A stretch of DNA of 64,000 bases from positions 1-64,000 of the forward strand of contig NZ_JBNLBH010000029.1 in assembly GCF_050303215.1 (NCBI RefSeq), given 5' to 3'. Each line of letters starts with the position of its first letter. The stretch's first letter is position 1. The notes beneath the pieces were generated by a model. That model was not told the origin of the DNA. It was given only the letters and a program-made list of their open reading frames with translations, and made no database searches. Made by a program: the position numbers and the translations under genes. Below, piece after piece: positions 9,160 through 21,239 of the stretch. Source of the DNA: Haliangium sp050303215 (lineage in GTDB: Bacteria > Myxococcota_A > Polyangia > Haliangiales > Haliangiaceae).

Positions 9160-9760
9160 GGGAAGCTCGACACCGTCTGGCGATGGTCGGGACCACCACG
9201 GAGCGGCGGCGAGCTCGGCCCGAGGTCCACCAGAGCACCGCCGGGCGGCGGCGAGCTCGGCCCGAGGGCCACCAGGCCACCACGGAGCGGCGGCGAGCTC
9301 GGGAAGCGATGGTCTCGACCATCGAGTTGGCGGTGCGGAGCTCGGGTCGCGGGCCGCGAGAGCATCGCGATGCGGCGGCGAGCTCGGGTGGCGGGCGGCG
9401 AGACCACCACCGGGCGGCGGCGAGCTCGGGTGGTGAGGGTCGAGACTGCCGGCCGGGCGAGGTCGAGACCACACCGCGGCCAGTCAGAGCATCGAGGTTC
9501 GGCGGCGAGCTCGTCTGGTGGTGGTCGAGCGGCGCGGCGAGCGGCGCCGACCTCGCCTTGGAGGCGACCAGACGTCCGAGGTCCGGCGGCGAGCTCACCC
9601 GGCGATGGTCGAGACTGGCGCGAGGTCGCCTTCGACCTCGGCCGACCGCGCGTGGGCAACGGCGCAGGCGGCGGCGAGCCCGTCCCGAGTCGGTCTGGAG
9701 CATTGAGATCCGGTGACCAGCTCGCGGCCGTGTGATCTCGCCGGGCGAGGGGTGAGCTCG
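9160..9760. repeat. Imperfect 42-bp tandem array (SacI-core)
   Basis: The 674-bp gap between the Rpn pseudogene and the next gene is mostly a tandem array with a period of 42 or 43 bp. The core GGCGGCGAGCTCGG or variants has its GAGCTC (or GACCTC/GAGCCC/CAGCTC) hexamer at 9211, 9253, 9295, 9338, 9380, 9422, 9507, 9549, 9591, 9634, 9676 and 9718, with one degenerate unit near 9460. The rest of each unit varies more (CGACCACCAC-like segments recur). Since 42 is a multiple of three, long open frames appear in several frames, but there is no conserved protein and no start, so I do not call a gene here. Confidence 0.8.
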
Positions 9761-9774
9761 ACCGCATCGAGCAC

Positions 9775-10704
9775 CTACTCGTTGCCGACGGTGAGGTTCA
9801 CGGCCTCGGGCAGCCCAGCGCCGAGCGCGCCGAGCCCGCCTTGGAGCTCATCACCAGCGAGCCCGATGCCGAGCGCGCCGAGCGACCCTTGGCCATCGTC
9901 ACCGGGCAGCGCGTCGCCGACGTCGCCCGGCCCCTCGGCCCCGTCACCGGGCAGCCCATCGCCCGGGGTCTCGTCCTCGCCGTCGTCACCGCCGCGGCGG
10001 GCCCGGCGTTCGATCTCGGCGTCCACGCGTTCGAGTCGTTCGAGGATACGGGCCAGCGCGGGGTGCTCGGGGCCTTCGAGTTCGAGCACGCCGTGCATGG
10101 TGTTGAGGATACGGATCCAGCCATTGCGGGCCGCGACGATGGGCCGGCTTTTGGGGTTATCCGGGGTCGGGGTAGCGCGTTCCCGTTCGAGTTCGCCCAT
10201 GCGTTCGCCGGCGCGGTTCCAGTCCTGCACCACCTCGAGCAGGGTACGCGCGTCGGCGAGCGGGATCGCGGCCAGGATTTCGGCCACCTCGTCATCGATC
10301 AGGGCGGCGCGCAGGCGGGCCTGGCCGGCGGCTTCGCGGTAGGACGCCTGGACGATGGCGAGCCCGGCGGGGAACAGCAGCTCGCGGATTTGGCGGTAGC
10401 GCGCGCCTACGGGATCGCGGGCGAACAAGTGCTCGTGGGTTTGGAGCCCGAACCAAGTGGTACGAGCCCCATCGTCGTGGTCGGCGTCGCTCTCGGCCAG
10501 CATGCCGCTCAGGTGCTCTTGCCGGACTCGCTCGGCGTCGTCGCGCTGGGAGCCGATGAGCGCCTCGTGGGCGGCGGCGACATGGGGCAGGAGCGCCGCG
10601 GTGGTAGCCACCCCGGCGAGCACGGTTCGTTCGGGGTGACTGTCGTCGACCCAGGGGCCGGTGACATCCAACATCTGTGCGATCGTGAAGTTGCGATAGG
10701 CCAT
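9775..10704 (-). CDS. Hypothetical protein with helical body and Gly/Asp-rich tail
   Basis: 309 aa from the ATG at 10704 (MAYRNFTIAQMLDVTG), which follows AGAGGA at suitable spacing; the open frame runs 36 codons further upstream but that part looks non-coding. Residues 1-~225 are largely helical (AALLPHVAAAHEALIGS, REAAGQARLRAALIDDEVAEIL, ARILERLERVDAEIERRARR). The last ~75 residues are a low-complexity Gly/Asp/Leu tail with near repeats (GLPGDGAEGPGD, LGALGIGLAG, GGLGALGAGL). No signal peptide or membrane segment and no family I recognise. It sits between the 42-bp array and repeat copy B. Confidence 0.6.
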   Translation of the reverse strand: MAYRNFTIAQMLDVTGPWVDDSHPERTVLAGVATTAALLPHVAAAHEALIGSQRDDAERVRQEHLSGMLAESDADHDDGARTTWFGLQTHEHLFARDPVGARYRQIRELLFPAGLAIVQASYREAAGQARLRAALIDDEVAEILAAIPLADARTLLEVVQDWNRAGERMGELERERATPTPDNPKSRPIVAARNGWIRILNTMHGVLELEGPEHPALARILERLERVDAEIERRARRGGDDGEDETPGDGLPGDGAEGPGDVGDALPGDDGQGSLGALGIGLAGDELQGGLGALGAGLPEAVNLTVGNE

Positions 10705-10855
10705 GTACTGCGTCCTCTCTGCGAGCGAGTGGGCATCTTCCGCCGCGCGGCCGCGCTCGCCGGCCACGCCGCGTGTGTCCAGTGCATGCCATGCAACCTC
10801 GGCGCGGCCCATTACGGCCGATTACGGCCCATTACAGCGCCTCTGTCGGCCGTAG

Positions 10856-11133
10856 GGCAGACGTCACCTGGATCGAACCGTGAATGCAGAGGCCCGGACG
10901 AGTCCACGGGCCCGAAGGCGACGTCGCGCCCTGCTCCGACCCAAACCGAGCGCAGAGGAGGGAGAGCGGAGGCAGCGAGGGGAGCGAGTGCAGGGACGGT
11001 CGGATGCCAAGGGCGGGTCGAGGCAAGGCGGACGCCGGCAGCCGACTGGGAGAGAGCCGTTGCGTGGAGGGCGTGATAGGCGTCCTTGCGCAGCCGTTCG
11101 CCGGTAGGGCCCGTGGACTTGGCCGGGTCGGCT
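10856..11133 (-). repeat. Dispersed ~280-bp repeat, copy B
   Basis: This is the main content of the 528-bp gap 10705-11232. Read on the minus strand it follows copy A (5590-5870) from TCCACGGGCC through CAGTCGGCTGCCGGCGTCC, TTGGCATCCGACCGTCC, CTCCCTCCTCTGCGCTCGG, GGTCGGAGCAGGGCGCGACG to CTCTGCATTCACGG. It lies in opposite orientation to copy A, so A and B flank the segment holding the kinase, the Rpn pseudogene, the 42-bp array and the unknown gene. Just beyond it, at 10811-10840, is a short repeat of CATTACGGCC-like units. I see nothing else in the gap. Confidence 0.75.
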
Positions 11134-11232
11134 TCGAACCGAGCACGCATCATCAAGGCCAGCGGACGCCGGCAGTGAGGGCTGAGCCGAGCCGGCATCA
11201 CCTAGCTCGTACGACCGGACCGATACGTCCGC

Positions 11233-11586
11233 CTACTTGGGCGGCAGCGACGACGTGAAGCGCACGCAGCGCTCGACCCAGGTTGCCAGGCGCTGATCGT
11301 CGATCGCGCCCGACACATACACGAAGCCCTTGAGCGGCCGACCCGTAAAGTCCATCGGCCGAGCGTCCGGCTCGTCCAGCGCCTCGCCGTACTGCTCCGG
11401 CCCCACTCGTGCCATCAGGTCCCCGCCGTTCACCCCGCAGGTCATATGGCCGCCCAGCATGAACGCCAGCCCGCCGAACATCTTGCGCTCACTGACATCG
11501 GGCCGAGGCCCCAGGGCGACGCGGATACGTTCGACCAAGGCTTCGTCGTAGCGGGGGCTGGGCTTGACGCGGGGCTTCATTCCCAT
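11233..11586 (-). CDS. TfoX N-terminal domain protein
   Basis: 117 aa with AGGAG seven bases before the ATG. The sequence RKMFGGLAFMLGGHMTCGV followed by LMARVGPEQY and GFVYVSGA matches the TfoX/Sxy N-terminal domain. The C-terminal TfoX domain is absent, as is usual for the stand-alone proteins of this family. In gamma-proteobacteria TfoX/Sxy activates competence genes together with CRP; single-domain proteins elsewhere have no established role, so a competence function should not be assumed. Confidence 0.85.
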   Translation of the reverse strand: MGMKPRVKPSPRYDEALVERIRVALGPRPDVSERKMFGGLAFMLGGHMTCGVNGGDLMARVGPEQYGEALDEPDARPMDFTGRPLKGFVYVSGAIDDQRLATWVERCVRFTSSLPPK

Positions 11587-11714
11587 GATGGACTCCTCTC
11601 AGGGTCGGTCGTGTGCTCTGATACTACTACATCTACTCACGACTCGGAGGACAACGAGACCAAGCCCGGGAGCATCTGGTACAGGCCACATGCGGCGAGC
11701 TAAGATGCCCGGAT

Positions 11715-12344
11715 ATGCCGTACCCACGAACCAGTACGAGCCTCCGCGCGCGAGCCCACAGTCTCGTGATCCTCGTGATCCTCGTGGACCTCGTGGTCCT
11801 GGCGAGCGTCGGCGTCGGCTGCGGTGACGACGGCGGCCCCGGCCCCGATGGCGATGGCGGCATCCTGGACGGCCGTCCCACCAGCCCCCCATCGAGCGCC
11901 TACTGCGACCCCGTCGCCGACTGGCCCGCGGATCGCGCCGCGTTGGAAGCCGAGGTCGTCGAGCTGGTCAACCAGATTCGCGCGCAGGGAGCCGACTGCA
12001 ACAGCGAGGGCAGCTTCGGACCCGCCGGCGCCCTGACCATGGATCCCGCGCTCCAATGCGCGGCCCGCGTGCACACCCTCGACATGTTCGAGCGCGGCTA
12101 CTTCGATCACGTCAACCCCGAAGGCCAGCAGCCCTGGGATCGCATGGAGGCCGCCGGCTACACCTGGCGCAGCGCAGGTGAGAACATCGCCGGCGGCCGC
12201 GACAGCGCCCAGGGCGTCGTCGACCAGTGGATGGCCAGCGACGGCCACTGCGCCAACATCATGGGCCCCGACTTCGTGCACATCGGCGTCGGCGTCGTGC
12301 CCGGCGGTCCGCTGTGGACCCAGGTCTTCGGCCGGCCGCGCTGA
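11715..12344 (+). CDS. CAP (SCP/PR-1) domain lipoprotein
   Basis: 209 aa. Residues ~15-37 are hydrophobic and end in ...VGVGC, a plausible lipobox, followed by a Gly/Asp-rich linker. Residues ~70-209 form a CAP domain: LVNQIRAQGADC, ALQCAARVHTLDMFERGYFDH, SAGENIAGG and a C-terminal HIGVGVV...WTQVFG. The His and Glu residues of the CAP cavity (FDH, GEN) are present. Bacterial CAP proteins are secreted and may bind lipids or act on the wall; no substrate is indicated here. Monocistronic, convergent with the PEGA gene. Confidence 0.85.
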   Translation: MPYPRTSTSLRARAHSLVILVILVDLVVLASVGVGCGDDGGPGPDGDGGILDGRPTSPPSSAYCDPVADWPADRAALEAEVVELVNQIRAQGADCNSEGSFGPAGALTMDPALQCAARVHTLDMFERGYFDHVNPEGQQPWDRMEAAGYTWRSAGENIAGGRDSAQGVVDQWMASDGHCANIMGPDFVHIGVGVVPGGPLWTQVFGRPR

Positions 12345-12365
12345 TCACGCAGGGCCGGAGAGCGC

Positions 12366-13568
12366 TCAGAACTCGATTCGGACCCCGGCGCCCACGTAAT
12401 CGGGCGTGACGGTCGGCGTGATCTGGATGGCGCCGGCCATGCCCGAGCGCTCGGCGCTGCTGTCTTCCTGGATGTAGGCGCGGTAGAAGAAGTAGCCCGA
12501 CACCGCCGCGAGCACGCCCGTGGAGATACCGAAGATCGTGGAGCGCAGGGCCCACGCCTTGCCCTCGTCGCAGATACGAACGACCTCCTCGGCCCCTGCT
12601 ACGCCGGTTGCAGCCGCGCAGGCGTTGTCCGGGTCAAGAACGACGCCAGGATTGTCGTCCTGAAACTTGATGATCGCGTCGTCCTTCTCGCCGGTCTTGA
12701 TGAACAAGTACTCGACCCCCGACACCGCCCACGCGGCCCCGCTGATCCCGGTGACGACCGCGGTGCTCCAAAACAGCGTGCGCGACAGCCCACCGCCGCC
12801 CTCGTCGCCGCCCGGCTCCGGTCCCGGTCCCGGCCCCGTCGCGGTCGCCTGCAGGGTCGCCTCCAGGTCCTCGGTCTCACCGGCCGCGATCGACACCGAG
12901 GTCTCGAAGCGCCCGTGCCCCTCGGCCTCGATGGCCACCGAGTGCTTGCCCTCCGAGAGCCCGTCGATGCGCGCCTTCCCGCCCCGCAGCGTCGTCGCCA
13001 GCGAGCCGTCTACGAACACGCTGCCCTCGCTCACGTTGGCCTCGATCTCCAGGTTGCCCTGCTCCGGGATGCCCGTCAGCCGGTTGAACAGAGTTCGACT
13101 CCACTTGTTCGTGATCGCCGGCCCATTGTTGTCACCCACCGGGATCACCTCGGTGGTCACCCGCTCCATCGCCATGCTGCTGACGTTGAGCAGCTTCAGC
13201 GTCACCTGGTAGCCGGTGTCGCGCTTCTCGACCTTGCCGAAGATCAGCCAGTCGGCGCCGAGATCGCGGCCCAGCCCGGCCATGCAGGTGCGGGCCTCGT
13301 CGGCGCAGCCCGACAAGAGCTTCATCTCCAGCAGATCGCGCTCGCTGTTGGGGGCCAGCGTGTAGGGGCTGGTGGCCAGCCGGGTGCGGTCGCGGAGGGC
13401 CTGGGTCAGGATTTTGGCCAGCTCGGTGGTCTGGGGATCGATCCCGGTGCCGTCGTCGATCACTTCCAGACCGAGCACGGCCACGCTGGCCTGGTCCTGC
13501 GCGACTGCGTCCGCGGCGGCGGTGAACAGGCCGAGGACGGCCAGTAGGGCGGTGATTCGGTAGCGCAT
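12366..13568 (-). CDS. PEGA-domain envelope protein
   Basis: 400 aa from the ATG at 13568 (MRYRITALLAVLGLF), chosen because it starts the signal peptide (cleavage near AVAQ); the longer frame upstream overlaps the divergent kinase. Residues ~23-150 (VAVLGLEVIDDGTG ... DLGADWLIFGKVEK) resemble the TolB/FlgO-like N-terminal region seen with PEGA proteins. Residues ~175-240 are a PEGA domain (VFVDGSLATTLRGGKARIDGLSEG). A Gly/Pro linker follows, then two hydrophobic segments (~270-295 and ~345-365). Common in myxobacteria; the role is unknown. It is divergent from the histidine kinase, with only 25 bp between the starts. Confidence 0.8.
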   Translation of the reverse strand: MRYRITALLAVLGLFTAAADAVAQDQASVAVLGLEVIDDGTGIDPQTTELAKILTQALRDRTRLATSPYTLAPNSERDLLEMKLLSGCADEARTCMAGLGRDLGADWLIFGKVEKRDTGYQVTLKLLNVSSMAMERVTTEVIPVGDNNGPAITNKWSRTLFNRLTGIPEQGNLEIEANVSEGSVFVDGSLATTLRGGKARIDGLSEGKHSVAIEAEGHGRFETSVSIAAGETEDLEATLQATATGPGPGPEPGGDEGGGGLSRTLFWSTAVVTGISGAAWAVSGVEYLFIKTGEKDDAIIKFQDDNPGVVLDPDNACAAATGVAGAEEVVRICDEGKAWALRSTIFGISTGVLAAVSGYFFYRAYIQEDSSAERSGMAGAIQITPTVTPDYVGAGVRIEF

Positions 13569-13593
13569 CGAGACTCTCACGAGGTGGGAAATC

Positions 13594-15228
<1,635 letters not shown>

Positions 15229-15341
15229 GCGACCCGGCAGCGCGCGGCGCCGAATCGTGACAAACTCCCTTTCCGGTCGCGCTCGGCCGTCCCCCGTCCC
15301 GGGCCCCGTCGCCCCCAACGAGCCGTCGAGAACGTCACGAT

Positions 15342-18300
15342 ATGCCCCTCCTGCGCCCCTCCTCTCGTTCGCTGCTGATACGTCGCCTCGCCGCCCCGGC
15401 CCGCTCGGCGCCCCGCGCGCCCCGCCGACGGCTCGGGCTCGCGCTCGCGCTCGCGGCTCTGGCCGCGGCCGCGCTGGCCCCGCTCGGGGCCCACGCCCGC
15501 CCCCTCGACCTCTCGCTCGGAGAGACCGGGCCGGCGCTCGAGACCGCCGAGGGCGAGCCCGCACGGGCGTTTCCGGACCTGCGCTGGAACCTCGCCCCGG
15601 CCCCGGCCGCGGCCGCCTGGCACGGCTTCACGGCCAAGACGGTGGGCCCCTGGCAGGCCCTGTGGGACGCCGACACCGGCGTGCCCAGCCGCATCTACGG
15701 CCCCGGCGTCGAGGTCCCCGGCAGCGTGGCCTCGGCCGAGGTGGCGGCCGCGTACGCGCGCGGCTTCCTGGCCCGCAACATCGACCTGTTGGCCCCGGGC
15801 AGCGCGCCCGAGGACTTCGAGATCGTGTCCAACGACCTCAGCGACGGCATGCGCACCGTGGGCATGTTCCAACGCAAGGGCGGCCTGCGGGTGCTGGGCG
15901 GCCAGGTCAGCTTCCGGTTCAAGAACGACCGCCTGTTCGTGGTCGCGTCCGAGGCCTTGCCCTACGTCGAGGTGGCGCCGGTCATCGCGTCCATGAGCGC
16001 CGCGGTGGCCGCCGAGGAAGCCACCCGCTGGGTCCAGGACGACGCCGATCAGGCCTGGGCCACGGCCGTGGACGGGCCCTACATCCTGCCCATCGTGTCC
16101 CGGCGCGCGGTCCGCTACCAGACCGTGATGCGCGCGACCGTGGAGGCCCGCGCCCCGGTGGGCCGGTTCCACGTCTACGTCGACAGCGCGACCGGGGCCG
16201 CGGTGGCCCGAGAGCAGCTTCTGCACTTCGCCGAGGGCACGGTCCGCTACAACGTCCCGGCCCGCTACCCCGGCGCCGACCGCGAGGACCTGCCGGCGTC
16301 GTTCACCACCATCGAGCTCGACGGCGAACCGCTCGAGACCGACGCCGACGGCTTGGTGTCGTGGGCCGGCGACGGCGCGGCCTCGGTGGTGACCAAGGTC
16401 GTGGGCTCGCTGGTGACGGTCGTCAACGAGGCCGACCCCGACGCCGAGACCACGGCGACCCACACCCTGTCGCCGGCCGGCACCGTGGTCTGGGACGGCC
16501 GCGAGGACGAGCAGCTCGACGCCCAGATCGCCACCTACGCCCACGCCTTGGTGGTCAAGGACTACGTGCGCCGCTTCGCGCCCGAGTTGGCCTATCTCGA
16601 CACCCAGCTCGTGGCCCGGGTCAACATCGACAGCGCCTGCAACGCGTTCTCGGACGGGACGACTATCAACTTCTTCCGCTCGAGCCCGGACTGCGAGAAC
16701 ACCGGCCGCCTGGCCGACGTGGTCTATCACGAGTTCGGGCACTCGTTGCACTGGCAGTCGCTCATCCCCGGGGTCGGCCGCTTCGACGGCGCGTTCAGCG
16801 AGGGCCTGTCCGACTACCTGGCCGCCACCATCACCGGCGACCCGGGCATGGGCCGGGGCTTCTTCTACACCGAGGAGCCGCTGCGCCAGATCGACCCCGA
16901 AGACTTCGAGCACCGCTGGCCGCGCGACATCCAACGCATCCACTACACCGGCCTCATCTTCGCGGGCGCGATGTGGGACCTGCGCCAGGGCTTGGTGGCC
17001 CTGTACGGCGAGGACGAGGGCGTGGCCGTGGCCGATCGGCTGTTCTACGCCGCGGTCAGGCGGGCCAGCTCGATCCCGGCCACCTACGTGGAGATCCTGG
17101 CCGCCGACGACGACGACGGTGACCTCTCCAACGGCACCCCTCACGAGTGTCTGATCAACGCCACCTTCGGGGCCCTGCACGGGCTGCGCGAGATCAGCGT
17201 CGGCCACACCCCGGTGGGCGCGCAGGCCGAGGCCGCCGAGTCCTACCCGCTGTCGTTCGAGGTGCGCGGCTTGACCGATCGCTGCGACGGCGATCGCCTG
17301 GTCTCGGCGGCGGTGGTGTGGGAGGTGCCGGGCACTGACGAGGGCGACGTCATCGAGGCCACCGGCGCGCTCGGCGACGACGGCGCGGCGCTGTATCGGG
17401 CCGACATCCCGGCCCAGGCCGCCGGCGCGCGGGTGCGCTATCACATCGAGCTCGAGACCGCCGACGGCGGGACCTGGTCGTTCCCGGACAACCTGGGCGC
17501 GACCGAGCACGAGTTCTACGTCGGCGATCTGATGCCGCTGTACTGCACCGACTTCGAGAGCGACCCCTTCGCCGAAGGCTGGCGCCACGGGCTCGCCGAC
17601 GGCGAGGCCTCGGTCGGCGCCGATGACTGGGAGTGGGGCGCGCCGGGCGGCAAGTTCGGCGACCCCGACGCGGCCTACTCGGGCACCGGCGTGATCGGCA
17701 ACGACCTGGGCAGCGACGGCTACGACGGTGGCTACCAGCCGAGCAAGATCAACTACATCGAGAGCCCGCTCATCGAGGTCGGCAACTACAGCGACGTGCG
17801 GGTCCAGTTCCGGCGCTGGCTCACGGTCGAAGACGCGCGCTGGGACTACGCGACCGTGTACGCCAACGACGCCATCGTGTGGCGCAACCGCGCCACCCGG
17901 GGCGGCGACCAGCATCACCTCGACAGCACCTGGACCTTCCAGGATGTGCCCATCGGGGCCGCAGCCCGCGGCGGGAGCGTGCGGGTGCGCTTCGAGATCC
18001 AGAGCGACGGGGGGCTGGAGTTCGGGGGCTGGAACATCGATGACTTCTGCGTCCTGGTCCGCCCCGACGCGGTTTGCGGCAACGGCGAGGTCGAGGCCGC
18101 CGAGCAGTGCGACGACGGCGACGGCAATAGCGACGAGGCCCCCAACGCGTGCCGCAGCTCGTGCCGGCGCAACTTCTGCGGCGACGGGGTCGTGGACCGG
18201 TACGAGCAGTGCGACGACGGCAACACCGTGCCCGGCGACGGCTGCACCGCCGATTGCTACCTGCCCCACGGCGACGGCGGCTGCTCCGCCGGGGACGAGG

Positions 18301-18401
18301 CCGGGCCCACGGCCGCCGCGCTGCTGCTGTTGCTGCTGCTGCTGGGGCTCGCGCGGAGAAAATCACAGCCGTTGCGAAGCAACGGCCGTGATCAGGATTG
18401 A
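15342..18401 (+). CDS. Secreted M36-like zinc metalloprotease with Cys-rich repeats and MYXO-CTERM-like tail
   Basis: 1019 aa. A long N-terminus ends in a signal peptide (LALALAALAAAALAPLGAHA). Residues ~75-300 look like an FTP-type propeptide. The catalytic site is YHEFGHSLHW (HEXXH at 463-467) with the third ligand probably the Glu of SEGLSDY (~487), as in fungalysin/M36-type gluzincins. Residues ~730-910 resemble a jelly-roll domain (EWGAPGGKFG ... FEIQSDGGLEFGGWNIDDFC). Next come cysteine repeats of the CGNGEVEAAEQCDDG type (~913-985), then GCSAGDE, a Leu-rich helix and ARRK, a MYXO-CTERM-like anchor. The last ~10 residues (PLRSNGRDQD) are encoded by a hairpin repeat. Likely surface-anchored or released protease. 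Confidence 0.85.
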   Translation: MPLLRPSSRSLLIRRLAAPARSAPRAPRRRLGLALALAALAAAALAPLGAHARPLDLSLGETGPALETAEGEPARAFPDLRWNLAPAPAAAAWHGFTAKTVGPWQALWDADTGVPSRIYGPGVEVPGSVASAEVAAAYARGFLARNIDLLAPGSAPEDFEIVSNDLSDGMRTVGMFQRKGGLRVLGGQVSFRFKNDRLFVVASEALPYVEVAPVIASMSAAVAAEEATRWVQDDADQAWATAVDGPYILPIVSRRAVRYQTVMRATVEARAPVGRFHVYVDSATGAAVAREQLLHFAEGTVRYNVPARYPGADREDLPASFTTIELDGEPLETDADGLVSWAGDGAASVVTKVVGSLVTVVNEADPDAETTATHTLSPAGTVVWDGREDEQLDAQIATYAHALVVKDYVRRFAPELAYLDTQLVARVNIDSACNAFSDGTTINFFRSSPDCENTGRLADVVYHEFGHSLHWQSLIPGVGRFDGAFSEGLSDYLAATITGDPGMGRGFFYTEEPLRQIDPEDFEHRWPRDIQRIHYTGLIFAGAMWDLRQGLVALYGEDEGVAVADRLFYAAVRRASSIPATYVEILAADDDDGDLSNGTPHECLINATFGALHGLREISVGHTPVGAQAEAAESYPLSFEVRGLTDRCDGDRLVSAAVVWEVPGTDEGDVIEATGALGDDGAALYRADIPAQAAGARVRYHIELETADGGTWSFPDNLGATEHEFYVGDLMPLYCTDFESDPFAEGWRHGLADGEASVGADDWEWGAPGGKFGDPDAAYSGTGVIGNDLGSDGYDGGYQPSKINYIESPLIEVGNYSDVRVQFRRWLTVEDARWDYATVYANDAIVWRNRATRGGDQHHLDSTWTFQDVPIGAAARGGSVRVRFEIQSDGGLEFGGWNIDDFCVLVRPDAVCGNGEVEAAEQCDDGDGNSDEAPNACRSSCRRNFCGDGVVDRYEQCDDGNTVPGDGCTADCYLPHGDGGCSAGDEAGPTAAALLLLLLLLGLARRKSQPLRSNGRDQD

Positions 18402-18456
18402 TGCGAGCACTCAGGCTGCGCCTACGTGCCAAGCCGTTGCGAAGCAACGGCCGTGA
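18367..18456. repeat. Pair of identical hairpins (25-bp direct repeats, 65 bp apart)
   Basis: The same 25 bp occurs at 18367-18391 and 18432-18456. Each holds GCCGTTGC-GAA-GCAACGGC, an 8-bp perfect stem with a 3-nt loop (18368-18386 and 18433-18451). The pair lies where the metalloprotease (+) and phosphatase (-) genes converge, and the first copy overlaps the end of the protease coding sequence. A bidirectional terminator or mRNA 3'-end protecting element is possible. There is no T-run on either strand, so a classical intrinsic terminator is not supported. Confidence 0.7.
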
Positions 18457-18457
18457 A

Positions 18458-20158
<1,701 letters not shown>

Positions 20159-20460
20159 GGTACGTCTCACGGGTTGCGCCTCGCCGCGGGGCGACTCGCG
20201 GTTGCGCCTCGCCTCGGGCGACGCTTGGGTACGGCGGCTGTGACGGCGGCCCTGTTGCTTCGAGAGTGCCCCGGGTAGGGCCGGCAACGCAAGCGCCGCC
20301 GCGGGCTGCTCGCGATGCCCGGCCCGAGGCGTCCCGGCCGGCGCGGGAGTGGCGGCCCCGGCCCGGTGGTGGCAATGTCGGTCGGGGACAGAGCGCGGGC
20401 GAGCGTGCACGAGCCGGGGCGTGTCGCCGGCGCGCGCGGGGTGTGGGAGATCCCGGCCGG

Positions 20461-21129
20461 TTAGGGCGCGAGCCGCTCGATGTGCCAGGACTCGGCGGCG
20501 CCGTCCGCGGCGGCGGCGGCGACGCGCTGGTAGCAGATGCGGTCGTGCAGTCGATCGGGCCGGCCCTGCCAGAACTCGATGCGCTCGGGGGCGACCCGGT
20601 AGCCGCCCCAGTGCTGCGGTCGCACCAGCTCGCGCTGGTCCCAGTCCGCGCGCTGGGCCTCGACCCGGCGGGTGAGCCAGGCGCGGTCGGAGACCGGCTG
20701 GCTCTGGGGGGAGGCCATGGCGCTCAGGTTGCTGTCGCGCGGCCGGGTGGCGAAGTAGGCGTCGGACTCGGCGTTGTCGACCCGGCTGGCCACGCCTTCG
20801 ATCCGAACCTGGCGGCTCATGGGCGTCCACCAAAACACCAGGGCAACCCGGCCGTCGGCGTCGATCGCGCGCCCCTTGCGGCTGTCGTAGTTGGTAAAAA
20901 ACACGAACCCGCGCCGATCGGCCTGCTTGAGCAGCACGATGCGGGCCGAGGGCGCGCCGTCGGGGTCGACGGTGGCCAGGGTCATGGCGTTGGCCATGGG
21001 CAGCTCGGCCGCGACGGCGTCGTGGAACCAGCTCCGGAATTGCTCGATGGGATCGGCCGCGACCTGGCCCTCGTCGAGGGGGCGGCCCTCGTACTCCACG
21101 CGCAACTCTTCGAACGTGCGGTGCTCCAT
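20461..21129 (-). CDS. pdxH: Pyridoxamine/pyridoxine 5'-phosphate oxidase
   Basis: 222 aa from the ATG at 21129, close to the 218 aa of the E. coli enzyme; the open frame continues upstream without family similarity. It makes pyridoxal 5'-phosphate from PNP or PMP using FMN and oxygen. Diagnostic segments: MTLATVDPDGAPSARIVLLK, GFVFFTNYDSRKG, ALVFWWTPMSRQVRIEG, YFATRPRDS, LSAMASPQS, and the C-terminal WGGYRVAPERIEFWQGRPDRLHDR. The PLP product would serve the dehydratase-like gene at 22330. It is divergent from sixA with a 110-bp shared intergenic region. Confidence 0.95.
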   Translation of the reverse strand: MEHRTFEELRVEYEGRPLDEGQVAADPIEQFRSWFHDAVAAELPMANAMTLATVDPDGAPSARIVLLKQADRRGFVFFTNYDSRKGRAIDADGRVALVFWWTPMSRQVRIEGVASRVDNAESDAYFATRPRDSNLSAMASPQSQPVSDRAWLTRRVEAQRADWDQRELVRPQHWGGYRVAPERIEFWQGRPDRLHDRICYQRVAAAAADGAAESWHIERLAP

Positions 21130-21239
21130 GAGGCCCGGCACGGTATCACGACGGCGAACCCGGCGGCCCGTCCGCTGTTCCCCTGCTGGTCCGGACCGCC
21201 GCGCTTGCGCCCGCGGCCGCCAGGCCCGATGCTCGGCCC

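Noticed and set aside
9160..9760. CRISPR-like array
   Set aside because: The units are contiguous and degenerate with no constant repeat and unique spacers, and no cas gene is near.
11090..11150. tRNA-like GGCTTCGAACCGAG
   Set aside because: It resembles a T-arm by chance; no acceptor stem or anticodon arm can be built.
18368..18451. Intrinsic terminator pair
   Set aside because: Good stems but no T-run on either strand, so kept as repeat elements only.
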